Of a stretch of 35,942 nucleotides of DNA, positions 1 to 7,761 are shown piece after piece. Under the pieces are notes generated by a model. The model was not told the origin of the DNA, did no database searches, and was given only the letters and a program-made list of their open reading frames with translations. Source of the DNA: Raineya sp. (GTDB taxonomy: Bacteria > Bacteroidota > Bacteroidia > Cytophagales > Thermonemataceae); the NCBI GenBank assembly GCA_025054975.1, contig JANWZC010000003.1, positions 1 through 35,942 of the forward strand. The letters are read 5' to 3'. The translations under genes and the position numbers were made by a program. The stretch's first letter is position 1; every line of letters starts with the position of its first letter.

Positions 1-1
1 T

Positions 2-112
2 TTCAATATCTTACAAGAAGATAGCGAGCTTAAACTCTACAAAAATGCCTGCATTAAACATCAATTAGAGAGCCTCAAAAAAAGTACTACCAATTGGGCT
101 AGAATCTCGTAG
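2..112 (+). CDS. C-terminal 36 residues of an unidentified protein (5' end outside the window)
   Basis: An open frame runs from base 2 to a TAG at 110-112. It encodes a polar, lysine-rich tail ending in NWARIS. The stop abuts the parC stop on the other strand without a spare base, which matches the other tail-to-tail junctions in this window and supports a real gene. The pattern of an acidic LQEDSEL stretch, then a YKNA segment and a tryptophan near the end, is loosely like the last helix of family-1 glycosyltransferases. That resemblance is too weak for a product name. Confidence 0.5.
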   Translation, partial: FNILQEDSELKLYKNACIKHQLESLKKSTTNWARIS

Positions 113-2611
113 CTATCCAAACAAACTCAATCCATTTTCTTGCAAGGTGGTTTGAGTTTGGTGTTGTAACAAGCTAATTTCTTTGATGTTCTGAATGGGC
201 AATTTATTTCCGATAGCTTTCCAACCTTTCACTTCTGCTAAAATATCCAAATCATATACAAATTCGCTTAATACTTTTTCGTTGGGTTTGTGATATTTGA
301 TTTTCACTTGGGGTTGCGACTCGGTGCTTACAACAAGCATTTTGGATTCGGGGTGTTCGCCGATGAAACTAAAAATTTTATCTTGGGTGGAAGTCTCAAT
401 GCGGAAACGTTTTACAAAATATTGTTGATGCTCTCCACTGAAATAAATGCAGGAAATCACTTTTTCGGGTATAAATTTCTCAACAAGAGCTACTTGTAAA
501 GTATCAAAACGGCGTAAATCATAATTTTTCACTTCATAACTTCCGTCTTTGTAGATGACTAAAATTTTGTCATCTCCTTCAAAACCGCCTAAAAGTGTGC
601 CTTTGCCTTGCGTGTTTAGCTCACCTGTGAGCGTATCGTACCAGATTTGTAATTTACCCAACGTAGAAACCCCTTCGGATATTTTTTCAATTTTCTTGAC
701 AGGATATTTAGTCAAGATGTTGCCTATGCTACCTCGCCCTTTGATGTCCAAAGTAGCGAAATCGTATTCAAAAACTTTATTTTTGGCTTTGCAGTTAGCA
801 GAAAGGGTGATACGTATTTTTTCTGCCTCGCCGTTGGGGTTTGCCGAAAAATACAAAACTTTTGATTTGGGTTCGCCTTTGGTGAGGTCATATTCTTTAT
901 CGCGTGTAACACCTCCAATCTGAAAACGTTTGACATACGTATTTCCTACCAATCCGTCTCGGTAAGCCATGTTGTAGGTCATGCGGTTATCGTCTTTGTT
1001 GAAGACGGCTACGTGAATTATATCTTTGCCTACAAAGGTTTTTTCAGCAATTTTGGTAACCAGAAATTTGCCGTCAGAGCGAAAAACAATAATATCATCA
1101 ATATCGGCACAATCGCAAACGAATTCATCTTTTTTCAAGCCATAGCCAATAAAGCCATCGGCTCTATTTACATACAATTTGGTATTATTCGCCACTACTT
1201 TGGTAGCTTGGATAGTGCCAAAAGTAGCTATGGTAGTTTTGCGTTCTTTGCCTTTGCCGTATTTTTTAAGCAGATTTTTGAAATACCAAATGGTGTAATC
1301 GGTAAGGTTTGCCAAGTTGTTTTCGGTTTCTTCTAAATCGGTTTGCAGTTTTTGGAGTTCTTGCTGGGCTTTTTGACTATCAAATTTGGAAATCCGCTTG
1401 ATTTTAATCTCCGTAAGACGAGCAATATCTTCATCAGTAATTTCTCTGAAAAAGTTTAATGCAAAAGGTTCAATTCCCTTGCGAATGATTTGCAAAATAG
1501 CTTCCCAAGTTTCAGCGTCCTCAATTTGTCGGTAAATTTTTTGTTCTATGAAAATTTTTTCAAGACTCAAAGCTAAGATTTTTTCTTGCAGTTCAAATTT
1601 TTGGAGTTCTAATTCTTTTCGCAAAAGTTCTTTGGTGTTCAAAGTAGATATTCTCAGAATTTCATCAACATTTGTGAATACAGGTTTTTGGTTAATGATT
1701 ACACAAGCATTGGGGGAGATAGAAATTTCGCAATCTGTGAAAGCATACAAGGCATCAATCGTGATTTCAGGCTCAACGCCTTGTGGTAAGGTAATGATAA
1801 TTTCTACTTCTTTGGCAGTATTATCAACGATGTTTTTAATTTTGATTTTACCTTGTTCTACGGCTTTGAGTATGGAGTCAATAAGGCTGGTAGTAGTAGT
1901 ACCAAACGGAATTTCCCGAATAACAATAGTTTTGTTATCAATTTTTTCAATTTTAGCCCGAATACGCACTTTACCTCCTCTTGCTCCTGCTTTGTAATCG
2001 CTCACATCTATGATGCCACCCGTAGGAAAATCAGGTAAAATTTGAGTAGCTTTGCCTTTGAGAATATCTATGGAAGCCTCAATGAGTTCGCAGAAATTAT
2101 GAGGTAAAATTTTAGTGGAAAGTCCTACGGCAATTCCCTCAACGCCTTGTGCTAAAAGCAAAGGAAACTTTATAGGTAAGGTAATGGGTTCTTTTTTTCT
2201 GCCATCGTAGGAGAGTTGCCATTCGGTAATAGCAGGATTAAAAGCTACTTCCAATGCAAACTTTGTAAGACGAGCCTCAATATAACGGCTTGCAGCGGCA
2301 CTATCCCCTGTACGAATATCACCCCAGTTGCCTTGTGTATCAATGAGTAAATCTTTTTGCCCAAGTCCAATAATTGCTTCTGAAATAGCCGCATCACCAT
2401 GAGGATGATACTGCATAGCTTGTCCGATGATGTTAGCAACTTTATTATATCTGCCATCGTCCATTTGATACATGGCATGCAAGATGCGTCTTTGTACAGG
2501 TTTTAAACCATCTTCAATGGCAGGAACAGCTCGTTCCAAAATTACGTAAGACGCATAATCTAAAAACCACTCTTCAAATAATTCATTGACAGGCACTAAT
2601 TCTTTGGTCAT
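113..2611 (-). CDS. parC: DNA topoisomerase IV subunit A (ParC)
   Basis: This is the breakage-reunion subunit of a type IIA topoisomerase, which with ParE decatenates daughter chromosomes. The 832-residue protein opens with the GyrA/ParC core: DGLKPVQRRILHAM at about 34-47, the YHPHGD loop near 68-73, and the active-site tyrosine Y110 in the segment AAASRYIEARL. The second half has the six-bladed beta-pinwheel pattern but no clear GyrA box (Q-R/G-R-G-G-x-G), which favours topoisomerase IV over gyrase; the window also has a separate gyrA. The site equivalent to the gyrA intein insertion (after Y110) is uninterrupted. A TTG/TAATTTTG promoter lies just upstream of the ATG at 2611. parE is not adjacent. 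The stop abuts that of the convergent partial gene at 2-112. Confidence 0.95.
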   Translation of the reverse strand: MTKELVPVNELFEEWFLDYASYVILERAVPAIEDGLKPVQRRILHAMYQMDDGRYNKVANIIGQAMQYHPHGDAAISEAIIGLGQKDLLIDTQGNWGDIRTGDSAAASRYIEARLTKFALEVAFNPAITEWQLSYDGRKKEPITLPIKFPLLLAQGVEGIAVGLSTKILPHNFCELIEASIDILKGKATQILPDFPTGGIIDVSDYKAGARGGKVRIRAKIEKIDNKTIVIREIPFGTTTTSLIDSILKAVEQGKIKIKNIVDNTAKEVEIIITLPQGVEPEITIDALYAFTDCEISISPNACVIINQKPVFTNVDEILRISTLNTKELLRKELELQKFELQEKILALSLEKIFIEQKIYRQIEDAETWEAILQIIRKGIEPFALNFFREITDEDIARLTEIKIKRISKFDSQKAQQELQKLQTDLEETENNLANLTDYTIWYFKNLLKKYGKGKERKTTIATFGTIQATKVVANNTKLYVNRADGFIGYGLKKDEFVCDCADIDDIIVFRSDGKFLVTKIAEKTFVGKDIIHVAVFNKDDNRMTYNMAYRDGLVGNTYVKRFQIGGVTRDKEYDLTKGEPKSKVLYFSANPNGEAEKIRITLSANCKAKNKVFEYDFATLDIKGRGSIGNILTKYPVKKIEKISEGVSTLGKLQIWYDTLTGELNTQGKGTLLGGFEGDDKILVIYKDGSYEVKNYDLRRFDTLQVALVEKFIPEKVISCIYFSGEHQQYFVKRFRIETSTQDKIFSFIGEHPESKMLVVSTESQPQVKIKYHKPNEKVLSEFVYDLDILAEVKGWKAIGNKLPIQNIKEISLLQHQTQTTLQENGLSLFG

Positions 2612-2627
2612 AGCTTGTATTTTGAGG

Positions 2628-2655
2628 CAAAATTAAGGGATTTTTGGAAAAACAA
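2628..2655 (-). promoter_or_regulatory. Putative Bacteroidota promoter of parC
   Basis: On the minus strand a TTG (2655-2653) is followed after 17 bases by TAATTTTG (2635-2628), a perfect match to the Bacteroidota -7 element TAnnTTTG. Transcription would begin around 2621, giving a leader of about ten bases before the parC ATG. The assignment rests on motif and spacing only. Confidence 0.45.
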
Positions 2656-2832
2656 TGAAATTTTACGTGTTTAACGTGAGTTATTATTAAGTTTTTGTAT
2701 GCAATTTAGAGCAATTGAAAAAATGACTATACTGAACGAAAATTGGTTTTCTTGAGAGTAGTTATCAAAACTCCTCTTTTTGGTCGTTAAGCATGTTTCT
2801 GTTTGTTACTGTTCTTGCCAAAGTATGTCAGT

Positions 2833-2866
2833 AACAAAATCTAAAACAAAATCTAAAACAAAATCA
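2833..2866. repeat. 12-base tandem repeat, about 2.8 copies
   Basis: The unit ACAAAATCTAAA is repeated in direct succession with its last copy incomplete. It lies in the non-coding spacer upstream of parC. No function is evident. Confidence 0.7.
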
Positions 2867-2887
2867 AATTCCTTTGAGTGTAAAAAT

Positions 2888-2924
2888 CCCTCCTTCTTTC
2901 AAGGAGGGAGTAGGGGGTAGTTCT
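2888..2924. repeat. Palindromic GGAGGG intergenic repeat, copy 1
   Basis: CCCTCCTT (2888-2895) and AAGGAGGG (2901-2908) form a perfect 8-bp hairpin with a five-base loop, followed by a G-rich tail AGTAGGGGGTAGTT. A degenerate second copy lies at 3017-3044. From memory, repeats of this shape are scattered through many Bacteroidota genomes; this was not checked. Confidence 0.55.
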
Positions 2925-3016
2925 AATAAGACTATGAAAATCAGGTATAAAACTTAAAAAAATAAGTATTAAAATTTCAAGACTTTCGGTTTAATAATTT
3001 TGTATCCTAATAATAG

Positions 3017-3044
3017 CCTTTTAAGGAGGGGTTAGGGGTAGTTA
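3017..3044. repeat. Palindromic GGAGGG intergenic repeat, degenerate copy 2
   Basis: CCTTTTAAGG followed by AGGGGTTAGGGGTAGTT matches the right half and tail of the copy at 2888-2924, but the left arm is shortened. Same orientation as copy 1. Confidence 0.5.
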
Positions 3045-3269
3045 TGAATAATTTTCCCCATAAAACCACTTTTCGTTTAGCATAAATGCATTGTAACTTA
3101 AAAAAGATACCACCCAAAACAATGAAACTTAGTAAAATTGAATTTCCTCTACAAAAGAGATGAAAAATAAACTCAATTGGCAATTATGGTAGCTATAAAA
3201 ATGGCAATCAGCTAAAATTTAAGGAATTTAAGTTCCAATGTACTAAATTATTTCTTTGTTAATCGGATG

Positions 3270-3812
3270 TTAAACCCATTCTTTTTCAATGAGTTCGTCA
3301 AGTTTTTCGGGAGTAAGATTTTCGTAATATTTGTATATACCATCTTCGGATTTGAGTTTCACTTGCAGGCAAGGAGCCCCACCACAAGCCGCTAAACATT
3401 CAACGGCTTTGATAGTAAATTTGCCGTCTGGGGTAGTTTCGTTCAAACCAATACCTAAACGTTTTTGCAGATGCTCAAAGATTTCCTCTGCTCCGCAAAT
3501 CATACAAGGACCTGTACGACAAACCTCCAACACGTATTTGCCCACAGGTTGCAAATGAAACATAGTGTAAAAAGTAGCTACTTCATACACTTCAATCGGC
3601 TGAATTTGAAGTATTTCAGCTATGTAATCCATTACATTTACGCTAATCCAGCCGAATTCTGTTTGAGCAATATGCAAAATAGGCAAAATCGCCGACTTCT
3701 GACGCCCCTCAGGGTAACGCTTGATAATCTCTTGAATTTGCTTCATTCGCTCCTCCGAAAAACGAGGATTTTGATGATAACTTCTATCTGTGTTGAAAAC
3801 TGGGTGTCCCAT
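3270..3812 (-). CDS. nuoE: NADH-quinone oxidoreductase subunit E (NuoE), 24-kDa [2Fe-2S] subunit
   Basis: NuoE is the thioredoxin-fold [2Fe-2S] subunit of the complex I NADH-dehydrogenase module on the cytoplasmic side of the inner membrane. The 180-residue length is normal. Four cluster ligands are visible: C98 and C103 (C-x4-C in CRTGPC) and C139 and C143 (CLAAC). The helical N-terminal part contains YPEGRQKSAILPILHIAQ, typical of the family. nuoF and the other nuo genes are not adjacent, so it stands alone here. The ATG at 3812 is chosen because the protein aligns from its start. A 7-bp repeat array begins five bases upstream of the start codon, which is unusual and shared with two other genes in the window. 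Confidence 0.93.
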   Translation of the reverse strand: MGHPVFNTDRSYHQNPRFSEERMKQIQEIIKRYPEGRQKSAILPILHIAQTEFGWISVNVMDYIAEILQIQPIEVYEVATFYTMFHLQPVGKYVLEVCRTGPCMICGAEEIFEHLQKRLGIGLNETTPDGKFTIKAVECLAACGGAPCLQVKLKSEDGIYKYYENLTPEKLDELIEKEWV

Positions 3813-3817
3813 AGTGG

Positions 3818-3880
3818 TAGTTAGTAGTTAGTACAGAGTAGTTAGTACAGAGTAATTAGTAATTAGTAGTTAGTAGTTAG
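3818..3880. repeat. Heptamer tandem array (nine units) directly before nuoE
   Basis: Nine consecutive 7-mers, read on the plus strand: TAGTTAG, TAGTTAG, TACAGAG, TAGTTAG, TACAGAG, TAATTAG, TAATTAG, TAGTTAG, TAGTTAG. On the nuoE sense strand they read CTAACTA, CTCTGTA and CTAATTA. The array stops five bases before the nuoE ATG. The innermost 21 bases match the array at 12014-12034 exactly and in the same relation to a start codon. The array would form much of the 5' untranslated leader. Confidence 0.9.
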
Positions 3881-3958
3881 TGTAAATTAGTTGATATTAA
3901 GTATTTTGAGACTTCTACTTTTTGCTTTCTGAACATAACCAAAGAACGCATATCTAAC

Positions 3959-3981
3959 AACTTTTTACAAAGTAAAAAGTT
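3959..3981 (-). terminator. AT-rich hairpin just after pdhC, possible weak terminator
   Basis: Ten-base arms AACTTTTTAC and GTAAAAAGTT are perfectly complementary around a three-base centre. The hairpin starts ten bases beyond the pdhC stop. It is AT-rich and lacks a downstream T run on the pdhC strand, so termination is uncertain; mRNA 3'-end protection or a chance palindrome are alternatives. Confidence 0.35.
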
Positions 3982-3990
3982 TAACTTTTC

Positions 3991-5622
3991 CTACACTAAC
4001 ATTCTCATAGGCTCTTCTAAGTTGGCTTTGAGTGTTTTGAGAAATTCTGCTCCTGTTGCTCCATCTACAACACGATGGTCGCAAGTGAGAGTTACTTTCA
4101 TCAAATTTGCTACCTTGATTTCTCCCTTTTCGACTATCACAGTTTCTTTGATACTACCCACAGCCAAAATACACGCATCAGGCGGATTGATAATTGCTGT
4201 AAATTCATCAATATCATACATTCCCAAATTGCTAATGGTGAAAGTGCTACCTTCCCAATCTTTGGGTTGCAGTTTCTTTTCTTTTGCTTTTTGGCTAAAT
4301 TCTTTCACTTCGGCGGCAATTTGTGAAAGCGACTTCATATCGGCATTTCTCACCACAGGCACCAATAAACCATCTTCTACTGCCATAGCTACTCCAATAT
4401 TTACGTGGTAATTGACACGTATCTTATCCCCCTGCCAAGATGAATTAATTTTGGGGTGTTGTTTGAGAGCCATAGCCGTAGCTTTAATGACAATATCGTT
4501 GAAAGAGATTTTTACAGGGGAAAGCTCGTTTAGGCGGCTACGCATTTGTATTACGTTATCCATTCGGATAGAAACCGTCAGATAAAATTCAGGAGCTGAG
4601 AATTTGCTCTCTGAAAGACGCCGAGCAATGGTCTTACGCATCTGCGTAATGTTGATTTCTTCATAATTCTCCAAGCCTGCTCCTGTGGTGGTAATAGTTT
4701 TAGTTTCAGTAGAGGTTTGAACAGGGGTAGTTTGTGTAACAGGCTGAGGTTGCACAGAGGGTTTGAAGTTTTCTACATCTGCTTTGGTAATTCTACCTCC
4801 ATCGCCTGTACCCTTAATTTGAGCTAAATCATAGCCTAATTCTCTTGCCATTTTCCGAGCAAGCGGTGAGGCTTTAATTCTACCATTGCTGTCCGAAGAG
4901 TCGATTTTTGTGGAAACAGGGGGTTCGGAAGTAGTAGGAGTGTTAGTTTGTGAAACAGCAGGAGCAGTACTGCTTGTTTGAGCGGCTTGCAATAAAGTTT
5001 TCCAGTCGGCATCGGGTTCGCCAATGATGTAAAGAATTTCATCCACAGCAACTTTTCCACCTTCTTGCACGCCTAAATATAAAATAGTGCCTTTCTCATA
5101 CGCCTCTAACTCCATTACTGCTTTATCGGTTTCTATTTCAGCAAGTAATTCTCCAGGTTTGACGTAATCACCTACTTTTTTGTGCCATTTTACTACCACG
5201 CCTTCGGTCATGGTATCGCTCATTTTGGGCATGCGTTCTATTTTGGCACGAATTTCAGAAATATCTACCGAAATCGCAGATTGTACTGATGGAGTAGGTT
5301 GCTTACTTTCTACTTGTGAAACAGGTTGAGGAGTAGATTCTGTTGTTTTGGCTGAGCCTTGCAAAAGATGTTGATATTCTTCACCAGGCTTTCCCACAAT
5401 ATACAAAATACCATCAACAGGAACGGGCTTGCCTACTTCTGCACCAATGTAAAGTATTGTACCACTTTCATAAGCCTCCAAGTCCATTGTGGCTTTATCG
5501 GTTTCTACTTCAGCAATTATTTCACCTGCCTTGATAGTATCTCCTACTTTTTTATGCCACACTGCCACCACGCCTTCGGTCATGGTATCGCTCATTTTGG
5601 GCATTAGAACTACTTGTGCCAT
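3991..5622 (-). CDS. pdhC: Dihydrolipoamide acetyltransferase, E2 of the pyruvate dehydrogenase complex (two lipoyl domains)
   Basis: This E2 transfers acetyl groups from lipoate to CoA and forms the cytoplasmic core of the pyruvate dehydrogenase complex. In order: lipoyl domain 1 (about 1-80, lipoyl-lysine K43 in ETDKATM), an Ala/Pro/Thr-rich linker, lipoyl domain 2 (about 130-205, K167 in ETDKAVM), a second linker, the E1/E3-binding domain (about 250-288, IKASPLARKMARELGYDL), a third linker, and the catalytic acyltransferase domain ending with the active-site histidine H516 in DHRVVDG. The 543-residue length suits a two-lipoyl E2. The two lipoyl domains share a 38-bp perfect DNA repeat (5195-5232 and 5567-5604). 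The E1 genes are not next to it. A 2-oxoglutarate or branched-chain E2 is less likely given MPKMSDTMTEG and the domain layout. Confidence 0.92.
   Translation of the reverse strand: MAQVVLMPKMSDTMTEGVVAVWHKKVGDTIKAGEIIAEVETDKATMDLEAYESGTILYIGAEVGKPVPVDGILYIVGKPGEEYQHLLQGSAKTTESTPQPVSQVESKQPTPSVQSAISVDISEIRAKIERMPKMSDTMTEGVVVKWHKKVGDYVKPGELLAEIETDKAVMELEAYEKGTILYLGVQEGGKVAVDEILYIIGEPDADWKTLLQAAQTSSTAPAVSQTNTPTTSEPPVSTKIDSSDSNGRIKASPLARKMARELGYDLAQIKGTGDGGRITKADVENFKPSVQPQPVTQTTPVQTSTETKTITTTGAGLENYEEINITQMRKTIARRLSESKFSAPEFYLTVSIRMDNVIQMRSRLNELSPVKISFNDIVIKATAMALKQHPKINSSWQGDKIRVNYHVNIGVAMAVEDGLLVPVVRNADMKSLSQIAAEVKEFSQKAKEKKLQPKDWEGSTFTISNLGMYDIDEFTAIINPPDACILAVGSIKETVIVEKGEIKVANLMKVTLTCDHRVVDGATGAEFLKTLKANLEEPMRMLV
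5195..5604. repeat. 38-bp perfect direct repeat within pdhC (5195-5232 and 5567-5604)
   Basis: The two copies are identical over 38 bases and lie 372 bases (124 codons) apart, in the same frame. They encode the MPKMSDTMTEGVV segment of each lipoyl domain, while the surrounding codons have diverged. This is consistent with domain duplication followed by local gene conversion. Confidence 0.85.
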
Positions 5623-5850
5623 ATGTAAAAAATTTACTTTTGCGTTTTGGTGATTTTGTTTTCAGCAAGCAATATAAGGAATGTTTTTATTTGGAAAAAA
5701 TTTTTTTGGTTTTGAAATCGTATAAGATTTTCAATTTCACATAAAATGTTGCGATACAAGCTATTTTGTTATTGATTACAAAGTTTTTGTCAGATTTTTA
5801 CTTGCCCTGAACACAAAGCAAATTACTGGAAATTGTATTTTCCCAGCCTC

Positions 5851-5883
5851 TCCCTTACTTGACTTCGCTCAGTAGCAAAGGGA
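5851..5883. repeat. REP-like palindromic repeat with CTTCGCTCAG core
   Basis: Outer arms TCCCTT (5851-5856) and AAGGGA (5878-5883) enclose a core containing CTTCGCTCAG. The same core is found on the minus strand of the palindrome at 12053-12076, so the two appear to be members of one dispersed family. No function is visible. Confidence 0.5.
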
Positions 5884-5923
5884 AGCAGAAACTATCCGAC
5901 ACTATCGCTTTATCATTTCGTAA

Positions 5924-5940
5924 AAAACTTGGCAAGTTTT
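5924..5940 (-). terminator. Possible terminator hairpin after lptB
   Basis: On the minus strand AAAACTTG and CAAGTTTT flank one central C, and the T run continues for two more bases. It lies about 20 bases past the lptB stop. The stem is weak and the loop must open the central bases, so this is tentative. Confidence 0.3.
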
Positions 5941-5960
5941 CGTAAAAACTTCAAAAATTT

Positions 5961-6701
5961 TCAAACTTCAAATTTTTTTCGCTTAAATTCGTATAATTCA
6001 CCCAGATACTTGGCTCTTACTTCTTTATCATTGACTAATTCTTCGGGTACGCCTTCCTTGAATACTTTGCCCTCGCTCATTACATACACCCAGTCGGTAA
6101 TGGAAAGGGTTTCATCGGCATTGTGGTCGGTGATAAGTACCCCTAAATTCTTGAATTTGAGCTTATAGACAATCTTTTGAATTTCCTCAACTGCCAGCGG
6201 ATCTACGCCTGCAAAAGGTTCGTCAAGCAAAATAAATTTAGGATTTGTAGCTAAAGCACGAGCAATTTCAGTACGTCTGCGTTCTCCGCCTGATAGCACT
6301 TTGCCCATACTTTTCCTGACGTGCGTAAGATTAAACTCTTCTAAAAGTGCTTCGGTGCGTTCTTTTTGTTCTTGTTTAGAAAGATTAGTCATTTCTAAAA
6401 CAGCTTTGATATTATCCTCCACGCTCAAATTCCTAAAAACCGATGCCTCTTGTGCCAAGTATCCCAGTCCCATTCTTGCTCGTTTGAACATAGGTAAGTG
6501 GGTAATGTCTTCATTATCAACAAATATTTTACCTTCATCAGGTTTTACGAGTCCTACGGTCATGTAGAAAGTAGTTGTTTTTCCTGCTCCATTATGCCCT
6601 AATAAACCTACAATCTTTCCCTGCTCCACCTGAATAGAAACGTGATTGACCACATAACGCTTACCATATTTCTTAACTAAATTTTCAGCACGAAGTTGCA
6701 T
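5961..6701 (-). CDS. lptB: LPS export ABC transporter ATP-binding protein LptB
   Basis: LptB is the cytoplasmic ATPase of the LptBFG transporter, which extracts lipopolysaccharide from the inner membrane for transport to the outer membrane. Read from the ATG at 6701 (246 residues), the Walker A is GHNGAGKTT (35-43), the signature LSGGE lies at 136-140 and the Walker B FILLDEPFAGVD at 156-167. PVAVEEIQ-like spacing after Walker B and the phrase LGVLITDHNADETLSITDWVYVMSEG are characteristic of LptB rather than general ABC proteins. A longer frame open to 6743 adds 14 residues, but family members begin at MQLRAENLVKKYG, so the shorter start is preferred. A TATTTTTG box (6842-6835) upstream could be its promoter with a long leader. 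lptF, lptG and lptC are not in the window. Confidence 0.92.
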   Translation of the reverse strand: MQLRAENLVKKYGKRYVVNHVSIQVEQGKIVGLLGHNGAGKTTTFYMTVGLVKPDEGKIFVDNEDITHLPMFKRARMGLGYLAQEASVFRNLSVEDNIKAVLEMTNLSKQEQKERTEALLEEFNLTHVRKSMGKVLSGGERRRTEIARALATNPKFILLDEPFAGVDPLAVEEIQKIVYKLKFKNLGVLITDHNADETLSITDWVYVMSEGKVFKEGVPEELVNDKEVRAKYLGELYEFKRKKFEV

Positions 6702-6888
6702 AAATTTAAGTTTTGATTGCAGAAAACGCAAAATTTGCTCCAAAATTGAATGATTTTTTTCGTATTTTTTGTGAAAATGTGTTCAAAGTCTTAACTTGCT
6801 AAAAAATGTTGAAGCTCAATCCTGCTTGGAAATGCAAAAATACACTTTTTTGAAAAATACGACTATTTGAATGATAAATAGTACTTGT

Positions 6889-7761
6889 ATGAAAATTAGA
6901 ATTACGCTTGTTTTTTTATTTTTTTACCAAGTGCTTTTAGCTCAAAATCCAACCATTTCAGGAGCGGCAGGGGCAACCCAAGCAGGTATGGCAGGTATTG
7001 GTACGGCACTTGCAAACGAATGGGCAATTTTTAACAACATTGGAGCTTTATCTGCTTATACAGAAGTTTTGCCAAGTGCTATGCTGGCTTTTGAAAATCG
7101 TTTTGGAATAAAGGCTCTAAATAGTTATCATTTTAGTGTGGTAAGTCCTTTGGCTTTTAGTGGCGTAGGCGGACTGACTTTCAATCGTTTTGGAGATAAA
7201 TATTTTAACCAAACTCAAGTGGGAATAGGCTATAGCCACCAAATTAGCTCGGTAAGCGTAGGGGCAAAAATCAATTATTTTCAGATTGCCGTAGATGACC
7301 AAATCGGTATTACACAAGGTGCAAGAGGGAATGTTCTTTTAGAATTGGGCGGTATGGCACAACTTTCTAAAAAGTGGGCTGTGGGCATTTATGGATACAA
7401 TTTCACACAATCCAAACTCAAAGTTTTAGATGCAGGTGAAGATAGAATTCCTGTTATTTTGAAAGCAGGAGTAAGTTACCAGCCGATTGAAAAAATCTTT
7501 TTGAGCATAGAAACCGAAAAAAATATTGATTATCCTGCTACTTTCCGAGCAGGGCTGAATTATCAAGTGCATAAGTATTTTTACGTACGCACAGGGATTT
7601 CTACCGAACCTTTTTTTTCTGCTTTTGGTATAGGTTTTCACCCCAAAGACTTGGCTTTCGATTATGCTTTGAGTAACCAGACAGCCTTGGGGTGGGTACA
7701 TCAAATTTCTCTACGTTATGCTTTAAGAAAATTAAGGCTATGTCAAGAAAATGTAGATTAA
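6889..7761 (+). CDS. PorV/PorQ-like outer-membrane beta-barrel protein
   Basis: The protein (290 residues from the ATG at 6889) starts with a signal peptide, MKIRITLVFLFFYQVLLAQ, presumably cleaved after the Ala-Gln. The following segment, GAAGATQAGMAGIGTALANEWAIFNNIGAL, has the glycine/alanine-rich plug region with a conserved FNN-x-GAL seen in Bacteroidota PorV/PorQ and related long-barrel families. The rest alternates hydrophobic and polar residues with many aromatic strand ends (GVGYSHQ-, VGAKINYFQ-, FYVRTGI-type strands). Some family members act in type IX secretion; a T9SS cargo is encoded at 28066-29898. The specific role of this one cannot be read from sequence. An ATG at 6871 would add six residues before the signal peptide and is less likely. 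Its stop abuts the stop of the convergent SpoIIE gene. Confidence 0.7.
   Translation: MKIRITLVFLFFYQVLLAQNPTISGAAGATQAGMAGIGTALANEWAIFNNIGALSAYTEVLPSAMLAFENRFGIKALNSYHFSVVSPLAFSGVGGLTFNRFGDKYFNQTQVGIGYSHQISSVSVGAKINYFQIAVDDQIGITQGARGNVLLELGGMAQLSKKWAVGIYGYNFTQSKLKVLDAGEDRIPVILKAGVSYQPIEKIFLSIETEKNIDYPATFRAGLNYQVHKYFYVRTGISTEPFFSAFGIGFHPKDLAFDYALSNQTALGWVHQISLRYALRKLRLCQENVD

Larger units (their letters stand above)
2735..3077. repeat. 343-base segment bounded by 16-base inverted repeats (possible decayed MITE)
   Basis: AACGAAAATTGGTTTT at 2735-2750 recurs on the other strand at 3077-3062 as AACGAAAAGTGGTTTT, with one mismatch. The enclosed DNA is non-coding and contains both GGAGGG-type repeats. 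No clear target-site duplication could be seen outside the arms, so a miniature transposable element is only one possible reading. Confidence 0.35.
2612..3269. other. 658-base gene-free spacer between parC and nuoE, rich in small repeats
   Basis: No convincing gene was found on either strand. It holds the parC promoter, a 12-base tandem repeat (2833-2866), two copies of a GGAGGG...TAGGGG...TAGTT repeat (2888-2924 and 3017-3044), and a 16-base inverted repeat with one mismatch (2735-2750 and 3062-3077) that flanks those copies. It is by far the longest spacer in an otherwise compact window and looks like a deposit of decayed repeat elements. Confidence 0.6.
5623..5960. other. 338-base gene-free spacer upstream of pdhC and downstream of lptB
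   Basis: No gene was recognised. It must contain the pdhC promoter, but no clear TAnnTTTG box was found close to the ATG. It also holds a REP-like palindrome (5851-5883) and a short perfect palindrome behind lptB (5924-5940). The remainder is AT-rich and featureless. Confidence 0.6.

Noticed and set aside
555-923. Open frame on the plus strand opposite parC
   Set aside because: It lies wholly inside parC on the other strand, resembles no family, and parC is unambiguous there.
3818-3880. CRISPR array
   Set aside because: The repeats are contiguous 7-mers without spacers, and no cas genes are present.
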